Shown here in pieces: positions 53,538 to 63,366 of a DNA stretch of 64,000 nucleotides. Position 1 is the stretch's first letter; every line of letters begins with the position of its first letter. Under the pieces are notes generated by a model, which saw only the letters and a program-made list of their open reading frames with translations, did not search any database and had not been told where the DNA came from. This DNA is from an uncultured Eggerthellaceae bacterium (lineage in GTDB: Bacteria > Actinomycetota > Coriobacteriia > Coriobacteriales > Eggerthellaceae): the NCBI GenBank assembly GCA_934648845.1, contig CAKUFS010000008.1, forward strand, positions 18,733 to 82,732, written 5' to 3'. The position numbers and the translations under genes are program-made.

Positions 53538-55058
53538 ATGAATACTGAAGAACAGTTTGAAAAAATCTGGCAAAGCGTCGCTGCAATGGTAAGCACCTAC
53601 AGCGAAGTTGCTCCATCCCAGGTAGATGCGTTTTTTTCGCGCGTACACATACAGGCGATGAGCGGGGATTTCCTGGTAATAACCGCTGAAACCGACTTCA
53701 TAAAAGACTGGGTTGAAAAATATTATTTCCACTACATCCAGCGCGCACTGAAGGAAATGTTCGGGGGAGATTTCACCATCCTTTTCGAAACATGCGCACA
53801 GACACCCAGCGCCGCCGTTCAGGCACCCGCCGAGCGTGTTGCAGCAACGCCGGCACCTGCGCTAGCAACACCTTGCGTTAAAAACGCAGAACCCGGTGCA
53901 GCAGCAAGCCTTACGCCGGCAGCAGACCTGCACGATACCACAGGCATCCCCTCGTATGATGGCGAAGAGGAAGAATTCAACAACGAAAAAGACCACTTCA
54001 TCAGGGGTGTTTCTCCTTTGACGTTCGAAAACTTCGTTATTGGCAACTCAAATCAAATGGCGTACAAAATGGCTCTTGCCGTTGCGGAAGCACCCGGTAA
54101 AAAAGTGGGCCTGAATCCTCTGTTCATCTATGGAAAAAGCGGACTGGGAAAAACGCACTTGCTGCGCGCCATTGAAAACCAAGTGCTGGAAGCCTACCCC
54201 AATTTCAGCGTGGTGTACGTTGATTCATCGGAATTCCTGGATGAATACACCGAGGCAAGTGCGGCGCACGACAAGAACAAGCACAGCTTCAACAACTTCA
54301 AAAAGCGCTATGAGGAAGCGGATGTCCTGCTTATCGACGACGTGCAGTTCTTCCAGGGCAAAAAAGGCACGTTGGATAACATGTTCCAGATCTTCAACAA
54401 GCTTACCAATAAAGGTAAGCAAGTCGTTCTTTCCGCAGATCGCGCGCCAAAAAACATCGACATCGACGAGCGTTATCGCAGCCGTTTCCAATCAGGTGGC
54501 ACGTTCGATATCCAACCGCCCGAGATTGAAACAAAGCTGAGCATTATCAAAAGCTACATTGAGGAATACAAGGCATCCGACCCAAACGCCAAATTCAACA
54601 TCACGTCCGAGATGCAGCAATACATTGCGGAAGCGTCATCGTCGAACATTCGCGAGCTCAAAGGCGCGGTCACAGTAGTAATTACTTCCATGCTCACCGA
54701 CCCTTACATGAACATGGAAACGCTCAAACAGCTCCTTCAAAATCACTTCGACAGCAGCAATATCAATCGACTGGACATTTCAGACATCCAAGAAGCGGTG
54801 GAGAAGTTCTTCAAAGTAAGTCACAACGACCTTATAGGCAAGAAACGGTCTCAAAACATTGCTTACCCACGTCAAATAGGTATTTTCCTGTGTCGCGAAA
54901 TGCTTGACGACATCCCTTATAAGGAAATTGGCGAAGCATTCGGACGTGATCATTCAACCGCCGTCTACGCTTGCAAGAATATCAGCGCGAAGAAGAAGGA
55001 GAGTCGTCAGACACAAGAGGAAATTGAAGCGCTCCAACAAATCATTGCGGATAGATAG
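53538..55058 (+). CDS. dnaA: Chromosomal replication initiator DnaA
   Basis: 506 residues. Domain I (1-85) is followed by an Ala/Pro-rich domain II linker (about 90-160). The AAA+ domain III (about 165-390) has Walker A YGKSGLGKTHLL, Walker B LLIDDVQFF and sensor/arginine-finger motif DIDERYRSRF. Domain IV (about 395-506) has the DNA-binding signature CREMLDDIPYKEIGEAFGRD then HSTAVYAC. It binds DnaA boxes and melts oriC with ATP. AAAGG precedes the ATG. The gene is probably transcribed from the promoter ahead of the ATPase-winged-helix gene. Confidence 0.98.
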   Translation: MNTEEQFEKIWQSVAAMVSTYSEVAPSQVDAFFSRVHIQAMSGDFLVITAETDFIKDWVEKYYFHYIQRALKEMFGGDFTILFETCAQTPSAAVQAPAERVAATPAPALATPCVKNAEPGAAASLTPAADLHDTTGIPSYDGEEEEFNNEKDHFIRGVSPLTFENFVIGNSNQMAYKMALAVAEAPGKKVGLNPLFIYGKSGLGKTHLLRAIENQVLEAYPNFSVVYVDSSEFLDEYTEASAAHDKNKHSFNNFKKRYEEADVLLIDDVQFFQGKKGTLDNMFQIFNKLTNKGKQVVLSADRAPKNIDIDERYRSRFQSGGTFDIQPPEIETKLSIIKSYIEEYKASDPNAKFNITSEMQQYIAEASSSNIRELKGAVTVVITSMLTDPYMNMETLKQLLQNHFDSSNINRLDISDIQEAVEKFFKVSHNDLIGKKRSQNIAYPRQIGIFLCREMLDDIPYKEIGEAFGRDHSTAVYACKNISAKKKESRQTQEEIEALQQIIADR

Positions 55059-55383
55059 CGCGTGGCCCACATTTGAAACAAGGGTAGAAGGACGTTTGAA
55101 AACAATGTTAAAACTCTGTTCACAGCATGGGTAAACAAGGTGGACAATTTCGAAGAGAAAATGCGAGACACGAAAAAAAGTGGGGAAAAAGACTGAGTTT
55201 TCATTATTCAATGAGCATTTGAAAACGGTGTATGACATGGCGAAATAAATTATTTACCTTGTTTGAACAAAGCTTATTATTATGACTATATATTTATTTT
55301 TATCCGCCTAAGCATCGCCACAACAAAATGAAAAATGTTGATAGAATAATTTATCTTCCAGATATAAGAGAAAAGGAACAATC
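55059..55383. other. dnaA-dnaN intergenic region with DnaA-box-like words
   Basis: 325 bases without a gene, AT-rich at the right end. Words related to those in the putative oriC appear (GTTTGAAAAC near 55095, ATTTGAAAACGG near 55215, GTGGGGAAAAAG near 55180). A possible dnaN promoter TTGATA...GATATA lies about 10-45 bases before the start. Many bacteria carry part of oriC here. Confidence 0.5.
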
Positions 55384-56478
55384 GTGAAATTCAGCATAAA
55401 TCAAACCGAACTGCAAAATGCTTTGGGAACTGTTCTCAAAGGCACATCATCTAAATCGACGTTACCCATTCTCTCTGGTATCTTTATTGAAGCAAAGGAA
55501 GATTCCCTTATCTTCCAAGCAACGAATCTTGATTTATCCATTCAATACCAAGCGAAAGCATTAGTTGAAGAACCTGGTAGGACCGTTTTGCCAGGCAAGC
55601 TGTTCTTCGATATCGTAAAGAGCATGAATGACGCAGCGGTGCATATCACCACAAACGACGAGGGCGCGGCTATTATCTGCGATTCTTCTTCGTTTATGAT
55701 TCGTACCCTTGATCCCAACGATTTCCCTTCCTTTCCGAAAGTCGAGATCCTTCAGAAGATCAGCGTGCCCTTTGAAACCTTCACCAGCATGATCAAGAAA
55801 GTCTCAAAGGCGGCATCTAAAGACGAATCGAAACCGGCACTCACCGGTATCAACGTTACGCTTGAGGACGGAACGTTGAGCATGGTCACTACCGACTCGT
55901 ATCGTCTGGCGCTTGCATCTGCTGCGGTGAAAAACGACAACGCTGAAAACTTCCAGGCGGTTATTTCTTCAGTGTTCATGGCGGACATTGCCTCTTTGCC
56001 CAAAACGGCAGATGATTTGACGCTTGCGTTGACTGAGAATCAGATTGTCGTCACGTATCAAGATACGGTGTTCATCAATCGTAAGATCGAAGGCACCTAC
56101 CCAGCTTATAAACGCATCATTCCTACTAGCTACGCAACGCGCATTCGCGTTTCGCGGCAGCAGCTTATCTCTGCGGTGCGCCGCGCAAGCCTGTTGGGCA
56201 ATGCGGGCGTGTCTGTCAAGTTTGAAGTTGATGTTCCTTCCCACACGCTGCAGCTTTCGTCCACTCAGGATAATGGCTCGCTGAAGGAAACACTGCCTTT
56301 CGAAGGTGATGGCGAGAATATCGAAATTGGCTTTAACTGCGCTTACGTGACCGACGGTCTTTCTTCTGCCGATGGTGACGAGATTTTCCTTGAACTTACT
56401 TCCTCGGCGAAAGCCGGCGTGTTCAAGACCGAAGGGGAGTGCAGTTTCCTGTATCTGGTTATGCCGATGCGCATCTAA
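55384..56478 (+). CDS. dnaN: DNA polymerase III subunit beta (sliding clamp)
   Basis: 364 residues from a GTG with AAAAGGAACAATC ahead. Three repeated clamp domains (about 1-120, 121-240, 241-364) are seen from motifs KFSINQTELQNALGTV, LPILSGIFIEA and the C-terminal YLVMPMRI, where the last residues line the partner-binding pocket. The ring-shaped dimer tethers Pol III and repair proteins to DNA. It is the start of the dnaN-recF-dciA-gyrB-gyrA series. Confidence 0.97.
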   Translation: MKFSINQTELQNALGTVLKGTSSKSTLPILSGIFIEAKEDSLIFQATNLDLSIQYQAKALVEEPGRTVLPGKLFFDIVKSMNDAAVHITTNDEGAAIICDSSSFMIRTLDPNDFPSFPKVEILQKISVPFETFTSMIKKVSKAASKDESKPALTGINVTLEDGTLSMVTTDSYRLALASAAVKNDNAENFQAVISSVFMADIASLPKTADDLTLALTENQIVVTYQDTVFINRKIEGTYPAYKRIIPTSYATRIRVSRQQLISAVRRASLLGNAGVSVKFEVDVPSHTLQLSSTQDNGSLKETLPFEGDGENIEIGFNCAYVTDGLSSADGDEIFLELTSSAKAGVFKTEGECSFLYLVMPMRI

Positions 56479-56497
56479 TTTTGTCGATAGGGTTTTC

Positions 56498-57619
56498 ATG
56501 TCGTTGCAAATTACGCAACTTGAATTGTCTAACTTCCGGAATTATCGGGAGTTTAAGTGCGACGATTTATCGAAATTGAATATCTTCGTGGGTCCGAACG
56601 CGGTTGGTAAGACGAACATTGTCGAAAGTATTGATCTTCTGACAAGCATTTCTTCTTTCCGCAATCCCCGCGTCGCGGAATTAATGGGGCCTTATGAAGA
56701 TTTTGCCCGAGCGCGTGCACGGGTAAAAGACGATCATCGTGCGCTGGAATTCGAGTTACGGGTGAAGGACGGGAAAAAGAAGTACTTCTACAACGGGAAA
56801 GAGAAACCGGCTAACCAGCTCCGAGGGATCATGCCATCGGTGACGTTTACCCCCGATGACCTCTCGTTGGTAAAAGGGGCGAATTCGTTTCGCCGCCGTG
56901 CACTGGATATGCTTGGTTCGCAACTTTCCGCAAATTATCCGGTTGTGAGAAAAGATTTCGAGCAAATCCTTCGCCAGAAGAACAATCTGCTGAAAGATAA
57001 TCCATCATTGGTGTTCCTTGAGAGTGTCAATGAGATGTTTGTGCTCTACGCAGCGCAGCTTTATTGTTATCGTGTGAGTTTGTTTGAAAAGCTGCTGCCT
57101 TACGTGAGCGAGTATTATCGGAATATCTCGCATCGTGGTGAAGAAGTGACTGCGCGCTACCTTCCTTCTTGGCTTGCTGAAAATGTTTCACATGAAACAT
57201 TTGCGGTTGATCTTCCTGACTCTCACGATAAAGAGCAAGTACGTTCTGTTTTGCTCGATGCGGTGAATGCATCGAGCCAGCGAGAGCTTGCGGCTCGCCA
57301 TGCTCTTGTTGGTCCGCATAAAGACAGTATCCTTTTCTCTATTGATGGGCGCGAAGCCGGAACGTTTGGGAGCCAAGGGCAGCAGCGGTCGTTAGTCCTG
57401 GCATGGAAGCTTGCTGAGGTGCGGCTCGTGCAGGAAATGTTGGATACGAAACCGATTTTGCTGTTGGATGACGTGATGAGTGAGCTCGATGAATTGCGCC
57501 GCCAAGAATTGACCCGCTATGTGCTGTCCAGCACGCAAACGTTTATTACCACCACGAACCTGAGTTACTTTACCCAAGATATGCTCGATTGCGCTCATAT
57601 TGTTCATTTGAATTACTAA
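56498..57619 (+). CDS. recF: DNA replication and repair protein RecF
   Basis: 373 residues from the ATG at 56498 (family N-terminus LQITQLELSNFRNY); AGGG is 6-8 bases upstream. SMC-like ATPase: Walker A GPNAVGKTN (about 31-39), signature region FGSQGQQRSLVLAWKLAE (about 290), Walker B PILLLDDVMSELD (about 320). RecF binds ATP and DNA at single-strand gaps and directs RecA loading with RecO/RecR. The gene contains a one-mismatch parS-like palindrome. Confidence 0.96.
   Translation: MSLQITQLELSNFRNYREFKCDDLSKLNIFVGPNAVGKTNIVESIDLLTSISSFRNPRVAELMGPYEDFARARARVKDDHRALEFELRVKDGKKKYFYNGKEKPANQLRGIMPSVTFTPDDLSLVKGANSFRRRALDMLGSQLSANYPVVRKDFEQILRQKNNLLKDNPSLVFLESVNEMFVLYAAQLYCYRVSLFEKLLPYVSEYYRNISHRGEEVTARYLPSWLAENVSHETFAVDLPDSHDKEQVRSVLLDAVNASSQRELAARHALVGPHKDSILFSIDGREAGTFGSQGQQRSLVLAWKLAEVRLVQEMLDTKPILLLDDVMSELDELRRQELTRYVLSSTQTFITTTNLSYFTQDMLDCAHIVHLNY
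57184..57199. other. parS-like site, one mismatch, inside recF
   Basis: TGTTTCACATGAAACA differs from the perfect site at one central base. It encodes part of NVSHETF. It is to the right of oriC, so the sites flank the origin. Confidence 0.65.
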
Positions 57620-57633
57620 GGAGATAAAAACCA

Positions 57634-58167
57634 ATGCAGGAATTGCGAGAACTAAAGCCGGTTTCTCTCTCCCAGGAAATGTATTCGGTTTTTGAACAGA
57701 TAACGGGTTCCGCCGAGCAAGCGCGAATCCAGATGCGCGCCGTGCAAGTGGAGGATGCTTATCAGACGGCGGTGCAAAACGTTTTCGGACGTGCAGCGGC
57801 GCTTGTTTTGAAGCGCACGAATGCGGTGTATTGCTTTGAAGAAAAGGGAATCACCCAGTTCGTTGTCTACTCCGACGACAGCGGTGTTCGTTCTTCGCTT
57901 GATGCACGACAGGGATTGCTGAAAATCGACCTTTTTAAACAGGGAATCGATTTCATGCAGTTTAAGGTGCTTCCCGCGCAGAGGAGCATCAAAAACCGGC
58001 ATCCGTTCGAGAATGCAGTTGTTACACCGCTTAAGACTCGTTTGCGCGAGCTTACGGCAGAAGAGTTGGCAGAAGTGGATGAATTCGTTTCTTCCGTTGA
58101 AGATAAAGGCGTGCGTGAGGCTCTTCGTCAGGCTGTAATAAGCGATTTACGCGCTCAATCGAAGTAA
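57634..58167 (+). CDS. DUF721/DciA-like protein
   Basis: 177 residues. Placement between recF and gyrB is the classic position of DUF721/DciA proteins. The segment FGRAAALVLKRTNAVYCFEEKG is compatible with the beta-rich KH-like core, and GLLKIDLFKQGIDFMQFKVL resembles its C-terminal strands; similarity is weak by eye. DciA loads or stabilises replicative helicase DnaB in bacteria without DnaC/DnaI. The rest (about 115-177) is charged and helical. AAGGAG precedes the ATG. Confidence 0.7.
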   Translation: MQELRELKPVSLSQEMYSVFEQITGSAEQARIQMRAVQVEDAYQTAVQNVFGRAAALVLKRTNAVYCFEEKGITQFVVYSDDSGVRSSLDARQGLLKIDLFKQGIDFMQFKVLPAQRSIKNRHPFENAVVTPLKTRLRELTAEELAEVDEFVSSVEDKGVREALRQAVISDLRAQSK

Positions 58168-58254
58168 AAAGGTGTTTTGAACGCCATAATACCCCATAAA
58201 CCCGTTATATGGTGCTTCTATTGCCTTCTGGCCATATGTTTTGTGGTGGTGTGG

Positions 58255-58263
58255 TGGTATAAT
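58255..58263 (+). promoter_or_regulatory. Extended -10 promoter of gyrB
   Basis: TGGTATAAT: perfect TATAAT at 58258-58263 with the TGN extension. No good -35 is seen at the standard distance. It is about 42 bases before the gyrB ATG-equivalent GTG. Confidence 0.6.
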
Positions 58264-58304
58264 TATTCGGTTAAATTGGTTTCTATACGAGAAAGGGAAT
58301 AAAC

Positions 58305-60275
58305 GTGACTCAGCAGAAACCAGATCACTACGATGGCTCCGACATCCAGGTTCTTGAAGGTCTTGAGCCGGTTCGTAAACGTCCTGGCATGTATATCGGT
58401 TCAACGGGTCCGCGCGGTTTGCACCACTTGGTCTACGAAGTGGTTGACAATGCGGTAGACGAAGCGCTTGCTGGCTACTGCAATCATATTGAGGTTTGGA
58501 TTAACCCCGACAACTCCGTTACCGTACAAGATAATGGTCGCGGCATTCCCGTTGATCTTCATCCGAAAGAGAATATTCCAACCGTTGAAGTTGTTCTGAC
58601 CATTTTGCACGCAGGCGGCAAGTTCGGCGGCGAAGGGTACAAAGTTTCCGGTGGTCTTCACGGCGTTGGCGTTTCCGTTGTCAACGCGCTTTCGAAGCGC
58701 ACGGAAGTTGAAGTGTGCCGCGATGGCAAGAAATACGCGATTTCGTTCGCGTATGGCAAAACCATCGAGAAGATGAAGGTTATTGGCGACAGCGACACTA
58801 CGGGTACGCGTGTGACGTTTTGGCCCGATGAGACGATTTTCACCGAAACGACCGTTTTCGATTACGATACGTTGGCAAATCGCTTCCGCGAGATGGCTTT
58901 CTTGAATAAAGGCCTCAAAATCACGCTGTATGATTTGCGCACTAACGAGGGCGAGGAAGCGCAAGGTGTCGAAGGTGGCAGTGAATTCGTCAAGAAGGAA
59001 ACGTTCCACTACGAAGGTGGCATTGTTGACTTCGTAACGTATCTCACCGATGGAAAAGAAACGCTGAACACCCCGATTTACTTCGAAACCGAAAATGAAG
59101 ACGGTGCGGTTGAAGTCTGCATGCAGTGGACCACGTCGTATTCTTCGAATTCGGTTCTGGCGTTCGCGAACAACATTAACACGCACGAAGGTGGCACACA
59201 CCTTGATGGTTTCAAGCAAGCTGTTACGCGCACGTTGAATGAGTATGCCCGCGACAAGAAGATCCTTAAAGGTAAAGAAGCTAATCTGACAGGTGATGAC
59301 TGCCGCGAAGGTTTGGCTGCCATCATTTCTGTGAAACTGCATGAGCCTCAGTTCGAAGGTCAGACGAAGACAAAACTCGGAAACACGGAGATCCGCAGCT
59401 TGGTGCAAACGGCGGTACAGCGCGGTTTGGCGGAATTCCTGGAAGAAAATCCCGGCGCTGCAAAGAAGATCGTCGGCAAAGCCGCTCAAGCGCTCAAAGC
59501 GCGTGAAGCTGCTCGTAAAGCGCGCGAAACCGCACGTAAGGGTGTTTTGGAATCGTTCTCCATGCCGGGTAAATTGGCTGATTGCTCCTGCAAGGACCCT
59601 TCCCTTTCCGAAATTTTCATTGTAGAGGGCGACTCCGCAGGCGGTTCCGCAAAACAGGCACGCGACCGTAAGCATCAAGCTATCATGCCGTTGCGTGGTA
59701 AGATTCTTAATGTTGAACGTGCTGGTCAGAACCGTGCATTGTCATCGGAGACCATTTCTTCGCTGATTACCGCCATTGGAACGAACATCGGCGAGAAGTT
59801 CGATGCAAGCAAGGCGCGCTATCACCGCATCATCATCATGACCGATGCCGATGTTGACGGCGCTCATATTCGCTGTCTTCTTTTAACGTTCTTCTATCGC
59901 TACATGCCCGACCTTATTCGTTTGGGGTACGTATATTGTGCGCAGCCGCCGCTGTTCGGTCTGAAGAAGAAAAACTCGCGCTCACCCAAGGTCGAGAAGT
60001 ACATCTTTGACGAAAAGGCGCTCAAGCAACATATGTCCGAGCTGGCTGATCCCGAAAAATACGATGTTCAACGCTATAAAGGTCTGGGTGAAATGGACCC
60101 CGAGCAGCTTTGGGAGACCACTATGGAACCCACGAACCGCACGCTTGTTCAGGTAAGCATCGATGACGCCGCTATGGCAGAGCTTGTGGTAACCGAACTG
60201 ATGGGCGATCAAGTTGAGCCGCGCAAGCAGTTTATTCAGAATCACGCAAAAGATGTCCGTTACCTGGATATTTAA
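58305..60275 (+). CDS. gyrB: DNA gyrase subunit B
   Basis: 656 residues starting at GTG with GAAAGGGAATAAAC upstream. GHKL ATPase (about 15-220): N-box EVVDNAVDEALAG, GRGIPVDLHP, GGLHGVGVSVVNALS. A transducer domain (about 225-400) is followed by TOPRIM (about 430-560) with EGDSAGGSAKQARDRKHQA and DADVDGAHIRCLLLTFF metal-binding motifs, then the tail joining GyrA. GyrB hydrolyses ATP to drive negative supercoiling and is the target of aminocoumarins. It is 12 bases ahead of gyrA. Confidence 0.98.
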   Translation: MTQQKPDHYDGSDIQVLEGLEPVRKRPGMYIGSTGPRGLHHLVYEVVDNAVDEALAGYCNHIEVWINPDNSVTVQDNGRGIPVDLHPKENIPTVEVVLTILHAGGKFGGEGYKVSGGLHGVGVSVVNALSKRTEVEVCRDGKKYAISFAYGKTIEKMKVIGDSDTTGTRVTFWPDETIFTETTVFDYDTLANRFREMAFLNKGLKITLYDLRTNEGEEAQGVEGGSEFVKKETFHYEGGIVDFVTYLTDGKETLNTPIYFETENEDGAVEVCMQWTTSYSSNSVLAFANNINTHEGGTHLDGFKQAVTRTLNEYARDKKILKGKEANLTGDDCREGLAAIISVKLHEPQFEGQTKTKLGNTEIRSLVQTAVQRGLAEFLEENPGAAKKIVGKAAQALKAREAARKARETARKGVLESFSMPGKLADCSCKDPSLSEIFIVEGDSAGGSAKQARDRKHQAIMPLRGKILNVERAGQNRALSSETISSLITAIGTNIGEKFDASKARYHRIIIMTDADVDGAHIRCLLLTFFYRYMPDLIRLGYVYCAQPPLFGLKKKNSRSPKVEKYIFDEKALKQHMSELADPEKYDVQRYKGLGEMDPEQLWETTMEPTNRTLVQVSIDDAAMAELVVTELMGDQVEPRKQFIQNHAKDVRYLDI

Positions 60276-60287
60276 GGAGGGTGAGAA

Positions 60288-62963
60288 ATGGCTGACGAAA
60301 TGAATGAATCTCAAAACCCTCAAGGGGAACAAGAAGAAACCGAAACCGAAGTAAGCGGTTTCGAGCAGCATAATCTGAAAATTCGCACAACCGAGCTTGG
60401 CAGCGAGATGCGCACGTCGTTCTTGGAGTATTCCATGAGCGTTATTGTCTCACGCGCCCTGCCCGATGTCCGCGATGGTTTGAAGCCTGTTCATCGCCGT
60501 ATTCTGTACGCAATGTACGAAAGCGGCAACACACCGAACAAGCCGCATGTGAAATCGGCGCGCCCAGTTGGCGACTGCATGGGTAAATACCACCCTCATG
60601 GCGACGCGGCAATCTACGACACCATGGTGCGTTTGGCGCAAGATTTCAGCATGCGCGTTCCTTTGGTCGATGGTCACGGAAACTTCGGTTCCATTGACGG
60701 CGATAGCGCTGCAGCTATGCGTTACACCGAAGCGCGCCTGGATAAGGCAGCCATGGAGCTGCTGCGCGACCTGGATAAAGAGACGGTCGATTTCCAACCG
60801 AACTACGACGAAAGCTTGCAGGAACCCAAGGTTCTTCCCGCTCGCTTCCCGAACTTGCTGGTCAACGGCTCGAATGGTATTGCCGTTGGCATGGCAACGA
60901 ATATTCCGCCTCACAATTTGGGCGAAACGATCGACGCCGCCTGCATGGTTCTTGACAACCCCGAAGTAACCACTGAAGAACTCATGACGGTCCTCCCTGG
61001 TCCCGATTTCCCCACGGGTGGCATCATTATGGGCCGCAAGGGCATCAAGGATGCCTACGAAACGGGTCGTGGATCGCTGACGGTTCGCGCAAAGTGTGAA
61101 ATTGTCGAAGGCAAGAACGGCAAATCGTCTATTGTTGTCAAAGAGATTCCCTATCAGGTGAACCGTAAGCGTCTGCTTGAAAAACTCGGCGAGCTCGTGC
61201 GCGACAAGAAATTGCCCGAAATCAGCAACATCCACGACGCTGCCGACCGTCATGGCATCGACATCATCATTGAGCTCAAGCAAAATTCCATGCCCCAAGT
61301 TGTGTTGAATAAGCTGTTCAAGTCTACGCAGCTGCAAACGGGTTTCGGCGTGAATATGTTGGCGCTGGTCAATGGCGTGCCCAAGGTTCTTTCGTTGAAG
61401 GATACATTGGTGCACTACGTTAACCACCAGCGTGATGTTATTTTGCGCCGCACGCGTTATGATTTGGCGCGTGCCGAAGAACGCGCTCATATCCTTGAAG
61501 GTTTGGTCATTGCGCTTGACAACATCGACGAAGTTATCAAGATCATTCGTGCATCTGATACCGATAAGCAAGCAAGTGACGAGCTGATGAGCCGTTTTGG
61601 CCTGTCAAAGCGTCAATGCGATGCCATTCTGGAAATGAAGTTGCGCCGTTTGACCGGCTTGGAACGCGAAAAGATTGAATCTGAGCTGCAAGAATTGCGC
61701 GAAAAGATCGAATACTACAAGCGTGTCTTGGAAGATGACGGCCTGGTGCGCAGCATCATCAAAGAAGAGATGATGGAAATCAAGAAGCGCTTCGGTACAC
61801 CGCGTCGCACCGAGATTACCGGCGCAACGAAAGACATTGATGTCGAGGATCTTGTTCCCGATGAAAATGTTGTCATTACCATGACGCAAACGGGTTACAT
61901 CAAGCGCATGCCGGTATCGCTGTACCGTCAGCAGAAACGCGGTGGCAAGGGTATGCAGGGCGCCGCGAATCTGAAAGAAAATGATTTCGTGGAGCATCTC
62001 TTCGTTGCATCGAATCATTGTTACATGTTGTTCTTCACCAGCGCCGGAAAAGTGTACCGCCTGAAAGCGTACGAGATTCCCGAGGCTTCGCGTCAAGCGC
62101 GCGGCACGGCCATTGTCAACCTGCTCAACCTTGATAAGGACGAAAGGGTTCAGGCCATTATTGCCTCGAAGGAATTCCCCGAAGACGAATTTTTGATGTT
62201 CGGCACGAAAAACGGCGTGGTGAAGAAGACGTCGATGGATCAATACGACCGCACGCGCAAGGAAGGCTTGATTGCCATCAATATGCGCGAAGGCGACGAG
62301 CTCATCAGCGTGAAGCGTGTCAAAGAGGGCGATGACATCATCATGGTGTCGTCTGCTGGTAAGGCGCTTCTGTTCCCCGAAAGCGAGATTCGCGCAACGG
62401 GACGCGATACATCGGGCGTACGCGGTATGAAGGTTCCCGCCGGCGTGAATGTGTTGGGCATGGAAATCTCAAGACCCGATGCTGATCTGTTAGTTATCAC
62501 CGAGAACGGCTACGGCAAGAGAACGCCGCTTACAGAGTACCCGTCGCATCATCGCGGCGCACAAGGCGTGTTCACCATCACGATGACCGAAAAGAAGGGC
62601 CAGCTCATTGCCATGAAGGTGGTTGAGTCCGGCGAAGAAGTCATGGTCATCACGCATGAAGGCGTTATTGTGAGAACATCGGTTGATGGCATTTCTCAGT
62701 TGGGTCGATCTGCCCAGGGCGTTCGCATCATGGATGTTGCAGATGACGATGCCGTAACCGCGCTTGCTATTCTTGCAGAAGGCGATGACGACGATTTGCC
62801 CGAAGATGAGGAGTTGGAAAGTTCCGTAGAAGAGCAGGCTGTTCAGGCAGGCAATGTTGAGTCGAATGAGCCAGATATGGTTGACGAATTCGATGAGGAT
62901 ATCGAAGAAGACGACGCTGCCGGCAATGACGATGAGGGCGAATCGGAAGACGACTTCATCTAA
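60288..62963 (+). CDS. gyrA: DNA gyrase subunit A
   Basis: 891 residues; AAGGAGGGTGAG precedes the ATG. The winged-helix domain carries the catalytic tyrosine in AAMRYTEARL (about 144-153, Tyr about 148). The quinolone region reads YHPHGDAAIYDTMV, with alanine (residue 107) at the E. coli Ser83 position and Asp111 at the Asp87 position. The C-terminal beta-pinwheel (about 530-840) has the GyrA box QRRGGKG-type sequence as QQKRGGKGMQG. The last 50 residues are an acidic tail (DDDDLPEDEELES...). GyrA cuts and rejoins DNA in supercoiling. Confidence 0.98.
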   Translation: MADEMNESQNPQGEQEETETEVSGFEQHNLKIRTTELGSEMRTSFLEYSMSVIVSRALPDVRDGLKPVHRRILYAMYESGNTPNKPHVKSARPVGDCMGKYHPHGDAAIYDTMVRLAQDFSMRVPLVDGHGNFGSIDGDSAAAMRYTEARLDKAAMELLRDLDKETVDFQPNYDESLQEPKVLPARFPNLLVNGSNGIAVGMATNIPPHNLGETIDAACMVLDNPEVTTEELMTVLPGPDFPTGGIIMGRKGIKDAYETGRGSLTVRAKCEIVEGKNGKSSIVVKEIPYQVNRKRLLEKLGELVRDKKLPEISNIHDAADRHGIDIIIELKQNSMPQVVLNKLFKSTQLQTGFGVNMLALVNGVPKVLSLKDTLVHYVNHQRDVILRRTRYDLARAEERAHILEGLVIALDNIDEVIKIIRASDTDKQASDELMSRFGLSKRQCDAILEMKLRRLTGLEREKIESELQELREKIEYYKRVLEDDGLVRSIIKEEMMEIKKRFGTPRRTEITGATKDIDVEDLVPDENVVITMTQTGYIKRMPVSLYRQQKRGGKGMQGAANLKENDFVEHLFVASNHCYMLFFTSAGKVYRLKAYEIPEASRQARGTAIVNLLNLDKDERVQAIIASKEFPEDEFLMFGTKNGVVKKTSMDQYDRTRKEGLIAINMREGDELISVKRVKEGDDIIMVSSAGKALLFPESEIRATGRDTSGVRGMKVPAGVNVLGMEISRPDADLLVITENGYGKRTPLTEYPSHHRGAQGVFTITMTEKKGQLIAMKVVESGEEVMVITHEGVIVRTSVDGISQLGRSAQGVRIMDVADDDAVTALAILAEGDDDDLPEDEELESSVEEQAVQAGNVESNEPDMVDEFDEDIEEDDAAGNDDEGESEDDFI

Positions 62964-63053
62964 GAAGAGCTTGGGACTATGCAACGCGTTGGTCGTTTAA
63001 TTTCCCGGTAAAATAACGCGCTTTCAGGATTAAAAGCGATTTTGGGGATGCCG

Positions 63054-63089
63054 CAGGAATATGCTCCTGCGGCATCCCCTGTATAGAGC
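63054..63089. other. 15-bp perfect hairpin after gyrA
   Basis: GGGGATGCCGCAGGA (63054-63068) and its exact complement (63075-63089) enclose a 6-base loop, 90 bases past the gyrA stop. No T run follows on either strand, so intrinsic termination is uncertain; it may be a 3'-end stabiliser. The rest of 62964-63231 shows no gene. Confidence 0.55.
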
Positions 63090-63231
63090 GCTCTTTGGCG
63101 CGCCGCCACGCTAAGCTGCAGTGAGCGATCATTGCAGCAGACGGATACACTCAAAGAGTGCAGCAACGGCGGCGAAATTGAGCACCGAACCTGGTTTGGG
63201 GAAAAATTTTTACAAAAGTTGAAAATTTTGC

Positions 63232-63260
63232 TTGACACGTACCGGTTTGCGAAGTAAAGT
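63232..63260 (+). promoter_or_regulatory. Promoter of tRNA-Ile/tRNA-Ala with AT-rich UP element
   Basis: Perfect -35 TTGACA (63232-63237), 17-base spacer, -10 TAAAGT (63255-63260). The AT-rich block before it (GAAAAATTTTTAC...GAAAATTTTG) looks like an UP element and recurs ahead of the rRNA promoter. Confidence 0.8.
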
Positions 63261-63278
63261 AATCAAGCACTTTCGCAA

Positions 63279-63355
<77 letters not shown>

Positions 63356-63366
63356 TTTTCCTTGCG

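Noticed and set aside
58401..61571. Long minus-strand frames opposite gyrB and gyrA
   Set aside because: Shadows of strongly conserved plus-strand genes.
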